Assembly: GCA_030761205.1 (NCBI GenBank)
Contig: JAULJL010000024.1
Coordinates: 19,023,122-19,087,121, forward strand
Direction of reading: 5' to 3'
From: Fremontodendron californicum
Lineage: Eukaryota; Streptophyta; Magnoliopsida; Malvales; Malvaceae
DNA: 64,000 bases
The notes under the pieces are model-generated. The model did not search any database, was not told the DNA's origin, and saw only the letters and a list, made by a program, of their open reading frames with translations. Below, piece after piece: positions 43,056-56,179 of this stretch (position 1 is its first letter; the number at the start of each line of letters is the position of its first letter). The translations under genes were made by a program, and so were the position numbers.

Positions 43056-43988
43056 ATGGAATTGAGCAATCTAACAATTGAAGAGTTGGTGGCATACATG
43101 AACATGGAGAATCAACAAGCCAAGCTCACCTCCCCAGTTCAACAATTGGCCATGGGAGGATGTCAAGGCTATCAAGTGTTCCAAGACCAACAGTTTGATC
43201 ATTACTCAAACACTTACCATGAGGGATGGTGGGATCATACTAATTATGGCTACTCAGAAAATTACCAAGAAGTAGATCCTTATGCCAATTACACTCATCC
43301 ATCTAGCTTCAATCAATCATGGTCTCAAGAACCAGATCTTCTTCAACCACCACATATGACTCAAAACTCAGGTACTTCTTTAGAAGATCTTGTCGATTCT
43401 CTTGTTACTAATACTTTGCAATTTCAACAGGAAACAAGGGCAAGCATCCAGAGTTTGGAAAAGCAAATGAGCCAATTGGCTAGTAGTAGGGTGGTATGGG
43501 TAGCAAAAAGATCTGAAGAACTCCCTGCCCAAACGATGATTAACCTAAAGGAGAATGCTACTATTGTGACCTTGAGGAATGAGGAACAAGATGAGGATGA
43601 GACAAAATTAGAGATGAATTCTATTCTTGAGGATAATGAAGCCAATGATCTTTGTATTTCGGCACCTGAGGTAACGTTTGAGATTCCAATTTTTACTAAT
43701 GTTTCTTATCCACCTTTTCCTAGTAGATTCGCAAAGTTCAAGGAGGATGAACATGAACAAGACACGCTGGAAACCTTAAACAGTTTGTTTGTGGATGTCA
43801 TTCAACAAGTACCAAAAGATGCACCATTCCTCGATGAGATATGCACCACCAAGGATGATGGAATAATACTTGTAATGGAGAATGCATCCACTGTTGTGCA
43901 AAGAAAGCTTCCTCTCAAACGCATAAATTTGGGAAATTTCATGCATGAGCATGACAAGCCTAAAAAGCCAAGAAGGGGTGTTGGTTAG
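43056..43988 (+). CDS. gag-like ORF (element D copy)
   Basis: Intact 310 codons from MELSNLTIEE. Two codons shorter than A and C because of a small deletion after NEAND. Preceded by an unusual A-rich run with regularly spaced T (43018-43052). Confidence 0.75.
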   Translation: MELSNLTIEELVAYMNMENQQAKLTSPVQQLAMGGCQGYQVFQDQQFDHYSNTYHEGWWDHTNYGYSENYQEVDPYANYTHPSSFNQSWSQEPDLLQPPHMTQNSGTSLEDLVDSLVTNTLQFQQETRASIQSLEKQMSQLASSRVVWVAKRSEELPAQTMINLKENATIVTLRNEEQDEDETKLEMNSILEDNEANDLCISAPEVTFEIPIFTNVSYPPFPSRFAKFKEDEHEQDTLETLNSLFVDVIQQVPKDAPFLDEICTTKDDGIILVMENASTVVQRKLPLKRINLGNFMHEHDKPKKPRRGVG

Positions 43989-44472
43989 ATTCAAAACACT
44001 AACTCAAGTGTTAATTGGGAAGGCAGCCCAATTAAAGATGAAATTGCCAACCTTCCATATTCAGATTTGCTTTCTCTTTCTCTTTCTTTTCCTTTTTCTT
44101 TTATTATTTTTATTCTTTTTATTTTTATTTCTTATGTTTCTTTGTTAATTGTGTTTACTGTTTTTAAGTTCATTTAGGCTGCATAAGTTTCTTTTGTTTA
44201 ATAGTTCTTTTCTCTTACATATAATTCTTGCATTGGGGGATTAATAGCATTACATTAATGACAATGTAAGAATTATGTGTGGGGGGAAGAATTTAGGATT
44301 TTATTTAGAGTGTTTTGTTTTTGAGTCTTTTTATGTTGTTTTTCTTTCTGATCCTTGTTTTGAAAATAACTAGATGTAAATATAATTTTTTTTAACCCCG
44401 GTTAAATGGCGGATAACGGTACTCCGTGATTATTTAAATCGGTTCCATCAGCTACCCACAAAACTGATATTG

Positions 44473-44480
44473 TATATAAA
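44473..44480 (+). promoter_or_regulatory. TATA box upstream of NABP-like gene (element D)
   Basis: TATATAAA, 48 bp before the ATG, with TTAACCCCGGTTAA upstream near 44391-44404. Confidence 0.5.
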
Positions 44481-44528
44481 TTTCTCTTCCAATTTCTCTT
44501 TCAATTTTTTTCATTTTTTTTTTCCAGG

Positions 44529-45065
44529 ATGGATGATATTCTCACAAGATTGCAGAAACGATTTCCTCCTTTTCCTCGAAATATTTTACTGAAGCTTTAC
44601 CAAGTTCGACTTGAAAGATTAAGAATGCTTATGCACAAAGGGATTCCTGACGACATACGTTGGATAATTGAAGCCAAGCTACGTGAAGATGAATATCTTC
44701 CTGTTTTGCATTTACCAGGTACAGGTAGAAGCACTTTTGCAAAGAAGCGACGAGCAAAGCGCATGAGTTCAAATTGCCACAAATGTGCACGATGGACGTG
44801 TAACGGTAAATGTCGTTCTATTGGGATTCCGTCCTCTAATCGAGATGATAAAATTGAATTCATTAAGGATGGACTGAGTAAGGAGAATTTGGGTAATATC
44901 CAACTTTCTCTTGAGACGCATCCTAGTGGAGACGTACAAAGAGAAATTCTTGATTTATGGCCGCAATTCCAAAGGGAATGGCAACATCTTGGGAATCTGA
45001 TGTTAAAAGACCCTGTTTGCCAGCTTGTAAGAAAACTGGATGGGAAGCATATCCTCGACTCATAG
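44529..45065 (+). CDS. NABP-like zinc-finger protein (element D copy)
   Basis: Intact 178 codons; the only complete NABP frame in an element that also carries LOG. Basic run KKRRAKR (72-78) and zinc ligands C83, C86, C91 and C95 are all present. Small differences from the B copy: Leu28, Asp41, Leu51, Asp for His at the LMLKDP site. LOG follows after 361 bp containing AATAAA and a TATA-like box, so the two genes could be transcribed separately. Confidence 0.72.
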   Translation: MDDILTRLQKRFPPFPRNILLKLYQVRLERLRMLMHKGIPDDIRWIIEAKLREDEYLPVLHLPGTGRSTFAKKRRAKRMSSNCHKCARWTCNGKCRSIGIPSSNRDDKIEFIKDGLSKENLGNIQLSLETHPSGDVQREILDLWPQFQREWQHLGNLMLKDPVCQLVRKLDGKHILDS

Positions 45066-45375
45066 AAGGCGTTTAAGCCGTTTCTGGACGTAAAACCAGA
45101 GGAAGATGTGAGCCACAATCACAACTACAATAAATGACTTCTCAGTTTTTGGTTTGATTTGCAATAACTTTATTTTGGTTTAATTTACGTGTTGTTCGAT
45201 TTGTGTAACTATTCTCGTTTTTTTATTTGTCTTTTACGGTTGATTTTTTCTTCTCTTTTTGATTTTCTTCCTGAAATCACGCAAAAATCTTTTGTTAGGT
45301 TAATATTTTCTTCTGACAGGTCAGATACACTTTCGGCGACATTATTACTCTTGTCTGATTCACTACTCAGTCCTT

Positions 45376-45384
45376 TATATATTA
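45376..45384 (+). promoter_or_regulatory. TATA-like box upstream of LOG (element D)
   Basis: TATATATTA, 42 bp before the LOG ATG. Confidence 0.45.
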
Positions 45385-45426
45385 CACCATGTACTCATTC
45401 TCTTTCAGGCACTGGAAGAAAAAAAA

Positions 45427-45533
45427 ATGGAAAGTACTTCGTCCCAGCGCATTAAAAAAATTTGTGTCTTTGGAGGTGCTTATCCAGGGAAAAATAACAT
45501 ATTCGCTGATGAAGCCATAAGAGTTGGAGTAAT
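45427..45533 (+). pseudogene. LOG: LOG-like gene, first 107 bp (element D), split by element E
   Basis: Codons 1-35 and two bases of LOG, from MESTSS to RVGV, then cut by element E. The last five bases GTAAT are the target duplication, found again at 52303-52307. The gene resumes there; excluding one GTAAT, the two parts add to 648 bp with no other break, so this copy was intact until E inserted. Confidence 0.88.
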
Positions 45534-47440
45534 TGATGCACCCAAAAGAGTGTATCTTATTTAACCTTGCACTAAAAAGATAAATTGTAAGTATAGTAGT
45601 TAGCAAGGGTCGAGTCCTCAGGGATTGGGTTTTAGTTTATAAGTTAATAGTTTAAAACTTAAATTCAAGAACAATAAAAGAAAAGGGGTTTTTGAAGCCA
45701 GATTTAAACTAAAGTAAATAATAATAAGAAGATGCAAGGCGGTATAACCAGCCAATAAAAATATATATACTAAATTAGGCGGTATAACCAGCCAATAAAA
45801 ATATATATACTAAATTAGGCGGTATAACCAGCCAATAAAAGTAAAACAAAGTTAATATACAAATTAGGCGGTATAACCAGCCAATAAAAATAAATATACT
45901 TTTAAAAATAAGAAAACTAGAAAAGTAAGAAAACAAGTAAGTAAGAAGAATCAAATATGAAAAATATGGTTAAGGTTTCATTCTCCACCACTAGACATCA
46001 TTAAGAATCAATTTCAGATCTATCAATATCAACCAACTATCAAAGTTAACAACCGTAGATAACAACAAGCTCTGTTATCCCAATCTTTCCTTAGTTTGTC
46101 GTTAAATAGAACAAGCTCTCTATTTAATCTCTAACCATTAAACAACCTAGAATAAGCTCTCTAAATTCAATTTAATGGCAGCTTTATGATGAGAAAGATA
46201 GGTTGATCTAAGCAACAAACACATAAGCTCGGATTGTTCAACTTAGGTTATGTTCCACTTTGCAATTATTGAAAACTTGACTATAATCATTAATCACAAA
46301 TTGCCACTTATGAATAGGAAATCAAGACAATTACACGGATCAAGACTCCTAAACTAGCAATAGATAATTATCAAGATCTATCTAGTTGTACACCTAAATA
46401 AATCAAGACAACATCATGAACAATTCTTGTAGAAGAACATAAGCAACTTTGATAGAAAATTAATGATAGATAGAATCTGAAAATCAATCACAAAACATGT
46501 CTAGGGCTTTGAAATCACCCTTAACCAAATAGAAGTTTAGCCTAGCATAGGCATTATAAACATAAACATAAAATTAAAGAAAATCTAAGAAGAAAATAAA
46601 AGAAAGAAAGAAAAAGAGGAAGAATATTAATTATCCAACCTCTTGCTCTCTCTAAAGAAAAAGAAAACTAGAGAAAAGAAAGAAAACTAGAGAAAAGAAA
46701 GAAGAAGAAAACTTAGAGAATTTTATTAAAATGGCTAATATCCTACCTATGTACAATATGATCCCTTACAATCATCCAAGGCCCTCTATTTATACACATT
46801 TTGGAGGGCTAAATGACAAGAGACAAGCTTTACAAATTTCAAAGGTAGGTATAATAGGTGGGTGCATTTTTCTAACAATTTTCGTCATACATGACAATTT
46901 TGATCAGCCAACTTGATGGTCGATTTTGTCAATTTTGGAGGCCTTATCTGATCACATGGTCTTCTAGAAAAATGTTACCCTATGAGTTTGTGATTCATAG
47001 CCGTTGGAATCAGCTCATTTGCTGATGTGGAGAAGACGATATGGGAAAAATACGAAAACAGGTCAGCACAGACGTCATTGCACATCAGCCAACTTGATGG
47101 TCGATTTCGCTAGGGAAAACGACTTCGTTTCAAGAAGTGTAAAACATGAAAAAGATAGATATGCCTCTTAGTTTTGCACGGCTACAAATTTCAGCCTTAT
47201 TGCTTCAGTGAAACTCGAGAAATAGCTGATATGGCAAAAGGTGTCGGAACTGGAACTGAACTGGATTTGCCCTTAATTCTAGTAATCTGAAATCACTCAA
47301 AGAAACTTGTGAAAAACACCAAAATACATAAAAATATAAAAGATCATAAACACAATTAGACTAAACAATAATAACTCGTATTTGACACAAAACAATATAA
47401 TAAAACATAACTAAAAACTATATAATTATACGAGTTATCA
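45534..47440 (-). repeat. 3' LTR of element E
   Basis: 1907 bp, TGATGCACCC to GAGTTATCA. Four array units (45739-45885). Confidence 0.92.
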
Positions 47441-47453
47441 CACCCCCACACTT
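47441..47453 (-). other. Polypurine tract of element E
   Basis: Complement AAGTGTGGGGGTG next to the 3' LTR. Confidence 0.85.
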
Positions 47454-49323
47454 AGATTGTTGCTAGTCCCTAGCAACGACTCAATAAAAATAAAATAAGA
47501 AAATCTAATTTAATCCATTTTCGTAGGAAATCACGGTGGCACTTAGCATGTGACACAAGCCTTTAAACCCCTAGGTGTCCCTAGTGGACGAGTTTAGTCT
47601 CGTGAGGATTTACTAGAACGATACCCACAAACATTGAAAAACTAAAATATAAATAAACTACATATACTAAAAATATTTACTCCTAATCCTTTCAATACAA
47701 ATTTGAGACAATCTTTGAACAAGTCTTATAAACTAATCAATAGCTTAAAGAATTTCACAAAAAATCATGCTTGAATGTAAATTGTTTGAGTTAAGCCAAT
47801 ATTAACATAACATATTTCAATCAAAATAGTGCACATTCAAACTTAATCTCAACTTCTCACATGGGATACTCTCATGATTTTCACTCTTTAAAGTAGTGGT
47901 AAAGTGTTTACACTCAATCAATCTCATGAAAATAGTTCTACCATATGCTTGCTTGTCTACCTATTCTCCACTAAAAGATCATGCAACTTCATAAATCAAG
48001 AGGTCTTTAATCAAGGTTGTAATGGGGCCAAGAGGTAATAATGTGGTTAAAGAATAAAAAGGAAAAGATATCACAAACATTCCAAAGATTTCATAGAATT
48101 TAGAGACAAAATAAGATTTTGCAAATAAAACTTTCTCAATATTCTTTAGAAGTACATAATCACATAGGCTGAATATTTCATGTTGAGCCTTTACTTCATT
48201 CTAACCAACTTTCGAACATCTTTTTCTTTTCTTTAACTAGAAGTTCAAGAGATTATTCAAAAATTTTTTTTTTTTCACATGGGAATGTATTTGGCAATAT
48301 TCCCTCTATTTTTCTCTTGACTTTTGCCTTTCTCCTCCCCCACACTTATCTTTTGTTCTAACCCAAATTTTCAAAAAATATCCCTTGTTTTTACAATATG
48401 TCTCAAACATTCTAGTCCATCTTTAGAACAAGGGTAAAGATATAAATGTGTTTAGGCTAGGTGTAAGATGTGGTTACCAAATAAATAGCTTATTCAATGT
48501 AGGCTCAAATTGGTTCACTAGAGGGATGTTCTCTTGGAACATCAATAAGGGATGGCTGTTTGGCCCTAGTTAAAAAGTCCTAATGCCTCTATCATATTCA
48601 TGTTGTTACATGCATCAATATAGTCTCAAAATGGTTTAAAGCAAGTTCTAGAGAATCATGTAATCATAAGAGCACTCAAGAAAGAAATTAGATTGATTTG
48701 TATAATGCATCAATCATTATAGGCTCAAAAACTCACAAGGATGATTATACAAGTCAGATTAAGTCTAAACATACTTCTTTCTCAATCAACATATCATATT
48801 AACATTGGCTCATAAAAAGATTGATATCAAGTTCAATTCTCATGAAAATCTTCTCACTAATAAATCTGTTTTAGACTTATGCAATTCATATCTCATCATT
48901 GTATTAAAAAGGAACTAAAACACACTAAAAATAATAATAATAAAGACTCATAAAAAAAATAGTAGACAAAAATAAAAGAAATCCTAAATCATTCCCCCCA
49001 CACTTAATTCTTACATTGTCCTCAATGTAAGTCTATTAACCCAAATGAAAGAATCATGTGTAAGAGAAAAGAACTAATAACATAAGAATAGGAATAACTA
49101 AGACTCAAAACAAAACAAACTCATGCAACCTAAATAATCCTAAAATACTAAACAAAAATTAACAAGTAAACATAAAAAATAAAAATAAAAACAATAAAAA
49201 TAAAAATAATAAAAGAAAAGAAAAAGGAAAAGAAAGAGAAAGCAAATCTGAATATGGAAGGTTGGCAATTTCTTCTTTAATTGGGTTGCCTTCCCAATTA
49301 ACACTTGAGTTAGTGTTTTGAAC
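47454..49323 (-). other. 3' non-coding region of element E
   Basis: No gene seen. Contains the complement of one hairpin/polypurine-like module (about 48994-49029) and a second G-rich tract (near 48336-48348), but neither the TGACATTggggacAATGTCA hairpin nor the 114-bp tandem repeat that accompany LOG in A, C, D and G. Confidence 0.65.
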
Positions 49324-50262
49324 CTAACCAACACCCCTTCTTGGCTTTTTAGGCTTGTCAGGCTCATACATGAAATTTTCCAAATTTATGCGTTTGAGAG
49401 GAAGCTTTCTTTGCACAACAGTGGATGCATTCTCCATTACAAGTATTATTCCATCATCCTTTGTGGTGCATATCTCATCGAGGAATGGAGCATATTTTGA
49501 TACTTGTTGAATGGCATCCACAAACAAGTTGTTTAAGGTTTTTGGCATGTGTTGTTCATGTTCTTCCTCCATGAACTTTGCAAATCTACTAGGAAAAGGT
49601 GGAGAAGAAACATTAGTAAAAAGTGGAACCTTAAACGTTACCTCAGGTGCCGAAATACTCTTATTTGGATTTGTGGCTTCATTATCCTCAAGAATAGAAT
49701 CCATCTCTAATTTTGTCTCATCCTCATCTTGTTCCTCATTCCTCAAGGTCACAATCGTAGCATTCTCCTTTGGGTTAATCATCGTTTGGGCAGGGAGTTC
49801 TTCAGATCTTTGTGCTACCCATCCCACCATACTACTAGTCAATTGGATCATTTGCTTTTCCAAACTCTGGATGCTTGCCCTTGTTTCCTGTTGAAATTGC
49901 AATGTATCAGTAACAAGAGAATAGACAAGATCTTCTAAAGAAGTACCTGAGTTTTGAGTCATATGTGGTGGTTGAAAAAGATCTGGTTCTTGGGACCATG
50001 ATTGATTGAAGCTAGATGGATGAGTGTAATTGGCATAAGGATCTACTTCTTGGTAATTTTTCGAGTAGCCATAATTAGTATGATCCCACCATCCCTCATG
50101 GTAAGTGTTTGAGTAATGATCATACTGTTGGTCTTGGAACGCTTGATGGCCTTGACATCCTCCCATGGCAAATTGTTGAACTGGGAAGGTGAGATTGGCT
50201 TGTTGATTCTCCATGTTCATGTATGCCACCAACTCTTCAAGCGTTAGATTGCTCAATTCCAT
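49324..50262 (-). CDS. gag-like ORF (element E copy)
   Basis: Intact 312 codons from MELSNLTLEE. It is somewhat more divergent than A, C and D in the C-terminal third (KVPLFTNV, MEEEHEQHMPKTLNNL, QVSKYAPFL). Intactness in a cargo-free element argues that this ORF is useful to the element itself. Confidence 0.75.
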   Translation of the reverse strand: MELSNLTLEELVAYMNMENQQANLTFPVQQFAMGGCQGHQAFQDQQYDHYSNTYHEGWWDHTNYGYSKNYQEVDPYANYTHPSSFNQSWSQEPDLFQPPHMTQNSGTSLEDLVYSLVTDTLQFQQETRASIQSLEKQMIQLTSSMVGWVAQRSEELPAQTMINPKENATIVTLRNEEQDEDETKLEMDSILEDNEATNPNKSISAPEVTFKVPLFTNVSSPPFPSRFAKFMEEEHEQHMPKTLNNLFVDAIQQVSKYAPFLDEICTTKDDGIILVMENASTVVQRKLPLKRINLENFMYEPDKPKKPRRGVG

Positions 50263-50380
50263 CAATTTTTTTTTTTTTTTTCAAAATTTGATAAGAAAAA
50301 CTTGTATGTACAAGAAAATAGAACTAATTAGAACTGAAAATAAGAATAAACCAAGTAACAAATAAACTAAAGAAAACAAT

Positions 50381-50398
50381 TCCCCGGCAACGGCGCCA
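50381..50398 (-). other. Primer binding site of element E
   Basis: Complement TGGCGCCGTTGCCGGGGA, followed in the element's sense by one extra A relative to the other copies. Confidence 0.85.
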
Positions 50399-50404
50399 AA
50401 AATT

Positions 50405-52302
50405 TGATGCACCCAAAAGAGTGTATCTTATTTAACCTTGCACTAAAAAGATAAATTGTAAGTATAGTAGTTAGCAAGGGTCGAGTCCTCAGGGATTGGG
50501 TTTTAGTTTATAAGTTAATAGTTTAAAACTTAAATTCAAGAACAATAAAAGAAAAGGGGTTTTTGAAGCCAGATTTAAACTAAAGTAAATAATAATAAGA
50601 AGATGCAAGGCGGTATAACCAGCCAATAAAAATATATATACTAAATTAGGCGGTATAACCAGCCAATAAAAATATATATACTAAATTAGGCGGTATAACC
50701 AGCCAATAAAAGTAAAACAAAGTTAATATACAAATTAGGCGGTATAACCAGCCAATAAAAATAAATATAAAAAATAAGCAAACTAAAAGTAAGAAAACAA
50801 ATAAGTAAGAAGAATCAAATATGAAAAATATGGTTAAGGTTTCATTCTCCACCACTAGACATCATTAAGAATCAATTTCAGATCTATCAATATCAACCAA
50901 CTATCAAAGTTAACAACCGTAGATAACAACAAGCTCTGTTATCCCAATCTTTCCTTAGTTTGTCGTTAAATAGAACAAGCTCTCTATTTAATCTCTAACC
51001 ATTAAACAACCTAGAATAAGCTCTCTAAATTCAATTTAATGCCAGCTTTATGATGAGAAAGATAGGTTGATCTAAGCAACAAACACATAAGCTCGGATTG
51101 TTCAACTTAGGTTATGTTCCACTTTGCAATTATTGAAAACTTGACCATAATCATTAATCACAAATTGCCACTTATGAATAGGAAATCAAGACAATTACAC
51201 GGATCAAGACTCCTAAACTAGCAATAGATAATTATCAAGATCTATCTAGTTGTACACCTAAATAAATCAAGACAACATCATGAACAATTCTTGTAGAAGA
51301 ACATAAGCAACTTTGATAGAAAATTAATGATAGATAGAATTTGAAAATCAATCACAAAACATGTCTAGGGCTTTGAAATCACCCTTAACCAAATAGAAGT
51401 TTAGCCTAGCATAGGCATTATAAACATAAACATAAAATTAAAGAAAATCTAAGAAGAAAATAAAAGAAAGAAAGAAGAAGAGGAAGAATATTAATTATCC
51501 AACCTCTTGCTCTCTCTAAAGAAAAAGAAAACTAGAGAAAAGAAAGAAAACTAGAGAAAAGAAAGAAGAAGAAAACTTAGAGAATTTTATTAAAATGGCT
51601 AATATCCTACCTATGTACAATATGATCTCTTACAATCATCCAAGGCCCTCTATTTATACACATTTTGGAGGGCTAAATGACAAGAGACAGGCTTTACAAA
51701 TTTCAAAGGTAGGTATAATAGGTGGGTGCATTTTTCTAACAATTTTCGTCATACATGACAATTTTGATCAGCCAACTTGATGGTCGATTTTGTCAATTTT
51801 GGAGGCCTTATCTGATCACATGGTCTTCTAGAAAAATGTTACCCTATGAGTTACTGATTCATAGCCGTTGGAATCAGCTCATTTGCTGATGTGGAGAAGA
51901 AGATATGTGCAAAATACGAAAACAGGTCAGCACAGACGTCATTGCACATCAGCCAACTTGATGGTCGATTTCGCTAGGGAAAACGACTTCGTTTCAAGAA
52001 GTGTAAAACATGCAAAAGATAGATATGCCTCTTAGTTTTGCACGGCTACAAATTTCAGCCTTATTGCTTCAGTGAAACTCGAGATATAGCTGATATGGCA
52101 AAAGGTGTCGGAACTGGAACTGAACTGGATTTGCCCTTAATTCTAGTAATCTGAAATCACTCAAAGAAACTTGTGAAAAACACCAAAATACATAAAAATA
52201 TAAAAGATCATAAACACAATTAGACTAAACAATAATAACTCGTATTTGACACAAAACAATAATAAAACATAACTAAAAACTATATAATTATACGAGTTAT
52301 CA
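50405..52302 (-). repeat. 5' LTR of element E
   Basis: 1898 bp. Differs from the 3' LTR in several substitutions and small indels (for example near 50767), more than the LTR pair of element C, so E appears older than C by that measure unless conversion has occurred. Confidence 0.9.
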
Positions 52303-52307
52303 GTAAT

Positions 52308-52848
52308 ACTTGCCCAACAAAAGATCCACTTGATTTATGGAGGCGGTAGTACGGGTTTAATGGGAGCAGTCGCTACAGTAGCACACGCCGGAGGAAGTCC
52401 AGTTCTAGGAATCGTGCCAAAACTATTCACAAGTTTTTGTGGACCTACCGTGGGTAAGGAAATACAAGTCTGGAGTATCCCTGAACGGATAACAATCATG
52501 TACCATTCTGCCGATGCATTCATTGCTTTACCAGGAGGTCTGGGTACATTGGAAGAAATAGCTTGCGTGGCTTCTTGGTCATCTTTGGTCACAAATAAGA
52601 AACCCATTGGTTTGCTTAATATTAATGGTTATTTTAGTAATTTGCTTTCATATTTAGATAATGCTGTGGATAATGGATTCATGTTTTCAGAGGCAAGGAG
52701 AACCATAATTTCTGCTACAACCATTGAAGATTTACTCAAAAAGCTCCAAGCTTATGAGTATTTATCTGCTACGGTTGTTTCGCAAACGCTCGGAAAAAGA
52801 AAAAGAGATATGGACGAGCAAGGAGTGGATTGCACTTTGTCTTTCTGA
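52308..52848 (+). pseudogene. LOG: LOG-like gene, remaining 541 bp (element D)
   Basis: Continues LOG after element E, with YGGGSTGLMG, PGGLGTLEE and the KRKR tail all present and ending LSF rather than LSL. It is not translatable from its own start because the first 35 codons lie 6.8 kb upstream. Confidence 0.88.
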
Positions 52849-54133
52849 CATTATCTAACATTTTGTTTGTTGTGTCTCAGTTATAATAAGTGGTTAGCAA
52901 CCTCTGCAGGTAATATCTCCTAAATCCTACCTTTAAAATTTGACATTGGGGACAATGTCATATTTTAGTATGGGGTAAGGGACATATTTTGCTAATTAAA
53001 AAAAAAAAAATTGTTGTGTTTTAAGCCATTTAGAAGTATTCATTCTGAACAAGGTCTGAGTAAGGGAGACTTGAGACATACCTTGTCAGTTTGATTTCTT
53101 CTTTCAAAAAAAAAAAAAAGTTTGTTGTGTTTTAAGCAATTTAGAAGTATTCATTCTGAACAAGGTCTGAGTAAGGGAGACTTGAGACTTACCTTGTCAG
53201 TTTGATTTTAATCTTTTTATGTTTACTTGTTAATTTTTGTTAAGTATTTTAGGATTATTTAGGTTGCATGAGTTTGTTTTGTTTTGAGTCTTAGTTATTC
53301 CTATACTTATGTTATTAGTTCTTTTCTCTTACACATGATTCTTTCATTTGGGTTAATAGACTTACATTGAGGACAATGTAAGAATTAAGTGTGGGGGAAC
53401 GATTTAGGATTTCTTTTATTTTTGTCTACTATTTTTTTTATGAGTCTTTATTATTATTTTTATTTTTTTAATGTGTTCTAGTTCCTTTTTAATACAATGA
53501 TGAGATATGAATTGCATAAGTCTAAAACAGATTTATTAGTGAGAAGATTTTCATGAGAATTGAGCTTGATGTCAACCTTTTTATGAGCCAATGTTAATAT
53601 GATATGTTGATTGAGAAAGAAGCATGTTTAGACTTAATCTGACTTGTATAATCATCCTTGTGAGTTTTTGAGCCTAAAATGATTGATGCATTATACAAAT
53701 CAATCTAATTTCTTTCTTGAGTGCTCTTATGATTACATGATTCTCTAGAACTTGCTTTAAACCGTTTGAGACTATATTGATACATGTGACAACATGAATA
53801 TGATAGAGGTATTAGGATTATAACCAGAGCCAAACAGCCATCCCTTATTGATGTTCCAAGAGAACACACCCTTAGTGAACCAATTTGAGCCTACATTGAA
53901 TAAGCTATCTCTTTGGTAACCATAACTTGTCCCTAACCTAAATATACTTATATCTTTACCTTTGTTCCAAAGATGAATTAGCATGATTTGAGACAAGTTG
54001 CAAAGACAAGGGATATTTTTTGGTTAGAAACAAGAAATAAGCGTGGGGGGAAAAGAAAAGAAAAGTCAAGAGAAAAAGAAATGGAATACTGGAAAATACA
54101 TTCCTATGTAAAAAATATATATATATGAATCAT
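52849..54133 (+). other. 3' non-coding region of element D, truncated
   Basis: Same order of hairpins, poly(A) runs (52999-53011, 53106-53119) and tandem 114-bp repeat as in element C. It is cut at GAATCAT (54133) by the LTR of element F. No gene. Confidence 0.7.
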
Positions 54134-56153
54134 TGATAACTCGTATAATTATATAGTTTTTAGTTATGTTTTATTAATGTTTTGTGTCAAATACGAGTTA
54201 TTATTGTTTAGTCTAATTGTGTTTATGATCTTTTATATTTTTATGTATTTTGGTGTTTTTCACAAGTTTCTTTGAGTGATTTCAGATTACTAGAATTAAG
54301 GGCAAATCCAGTTCAGTTTCAGTTCCGACACCTTTTGCCATATCAGCTATATCTCGAGTTTCACTGAAGCAATAAGGCTGAAATTTGTAGCCATGCAAAG
54401 CTAAGAGGCATATCTATCTTTTTCATGTTTTACACTTCTTAAAACGGAGTCGTTTTCCCTAGCGAAATCGACCATCAAGTTGGCTGATGTGCAATGACGT
54501 CTGTGCTGACATGTTTTCGTATTTTGCCCATATCTGCTTAACCACATCAGCAAATGAGCTGATTCCAACGGCTATGGATCAGTAACTGATAGGGTAACAT
54601 TTGTCTAGAAGACCATGTGATCAGATCAGGCCTCCAATATTGAAGAAATCGACCATCAAGGTGGCTGATGTGCAATGACGTCTGTGCTGACATGTTTTCG
54701 TATTTTACCCATATCTGCTTAACCACATCAGAAAATGAGCTGATTCCAACGGCTATGGTTCCGTAACTGATAGGGGAACCTTTTTTTAGAAGACCATGTG
54801 ATCAGATCAGGCCTCCAATATTGACGAAATCGACCATCAAGTTGGCTGATCAAAATCGTCATATACCTACCTTTGAAATTTGTAAAGCTTGTCTCTTGTC
54901 ATTTAGCCCTCCAAAATGTGTATAAATAGAGGGCCTTGGATGATTGTAAGGGATATATTGGAGATTGGTAGGATATTAGCCATTTTAACAAAATTCTCTA
55001 AGTTTTCTTCTTCTTTCTTTTCTCTAGTTTTCTTTTTCTTTAGAAAGAGCAAGAGGTTGGATAATTAATATTCTTCTTCTTCTTCTTTCTTTCTTTTATT
55101 TTCTTCTTAGATTCTATTTAATTTTATGTTTATAATGCCTATTCTAGGCTAAACTTCTATTTGGTTAAGGGTGATTTCAAAGCCCTAGACATGTTTTGTG
55201 ATTGATTTTCAGATTCTATCTATCATTAATTTTCTATCAAAGTTGCTTATGTTCTTCTACAAGAATTGTTCATGATGTTGTCTTGATTTATTTAGGTGTA
55301 CAACTAGATAGATCTTGATAATTATCTATTGCTAGTTTAGGAGTCTTGATCCGTGTAATTGTCTTGATTTCCTATTCATAAGTGGCAATTTGTGATTAAT
55401 GATTATGGTCAAGTTTTCAATAATTGCAAAGTGGAACATAACCTAAGTTGAACAATCCGAGCTTATGTGTTTGTTGCTTAGATCAACCTATCTTTCTCAT
55501 CATAAAGCTGCCATTAAATTGAATTTAGAGAGCTTATTCTAGGTTGTTTAATGGTTAGAGATTAAATAGAGAGCTTGTTCTATTTAACGACAAACTAAGG
55601 AAAGATTGGGGTAACAGAGCTTGTTGTTATCTACGGTTGTTAACTTTGATAGTTGGTTGATAATGATAGATCTGAAATTGATTCTTAATGATGTCTAGTG
55701 GTGGAGAATGAAACCTTAACCATATTTTTCATATTTGATTCTTCTTACTTACTTGTTTTCTTACTTTTAGTTTGCTTATTTTTAAAAGTATATTTATTTT
55801 TATTGGCTGGTTATACCGCCTAATTTGTATATTAACTTTGTTTTATTTTTATTGGCTGGTTATACCGCCTAATTTAGTATATATATTTTCATTGGCTGGT
55901 TATACCGCCTAATTTAGTTTATATATTTTTATTGGCTGGTTATACCGCCTTGCATCTTATTCTTATTATTTACTTTAGTTTAAATCTGGCTTCAAAAACC
56001 CCTTTTCTTTTATTGTTCTTGAATTTAAGTTTTAAACTATTAACTTATAAACTAAAACCCAATCCCTGAGGACTCGACCCTTGCTAACTACTATACTTAC
56101 AATTTATCTTTTTAGTGCAAGGTTAAATAAGATACACTCTTTTGGGTGCATCA
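54134..56153 (+). repeat. 5' LTR of element F
   Basis: 2020 bp, TGATAACTCG to GGTGCATCA. Two 181-bp U3 units and four hairpin-array units (55803-55951). Confidence 0.92.
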
Positions 56154-56159
56154 AGTTTT

Positions 56160-56179
56160 TGGCGCCGTTGCCGGGGATT
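56160..56179 (+). other. Primer binding site of element F
   Basis: TGGCGCCGTTGCCGGGGATT; tRNA-Asp type. Confidence 0.88.

Larger units (their letters stand above)
45534..52302 (-). mobile_element. Element E: complete cargo-free LTR retrotransposon inserted in LOG
   Basis: 6.77-kb minus-strand element with both LTRs, polypurine tract, primer binding site, intact gag-like ORF and 5-bp duplication GTAAT (45529-45533 and 52303-52307). It has no NABP and no LOG: the gag-like gene is followed directly by the 3' non-coding region. It represents either the ancestral state before cargo capture or a deletion derivative. Confidence 0.93.
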
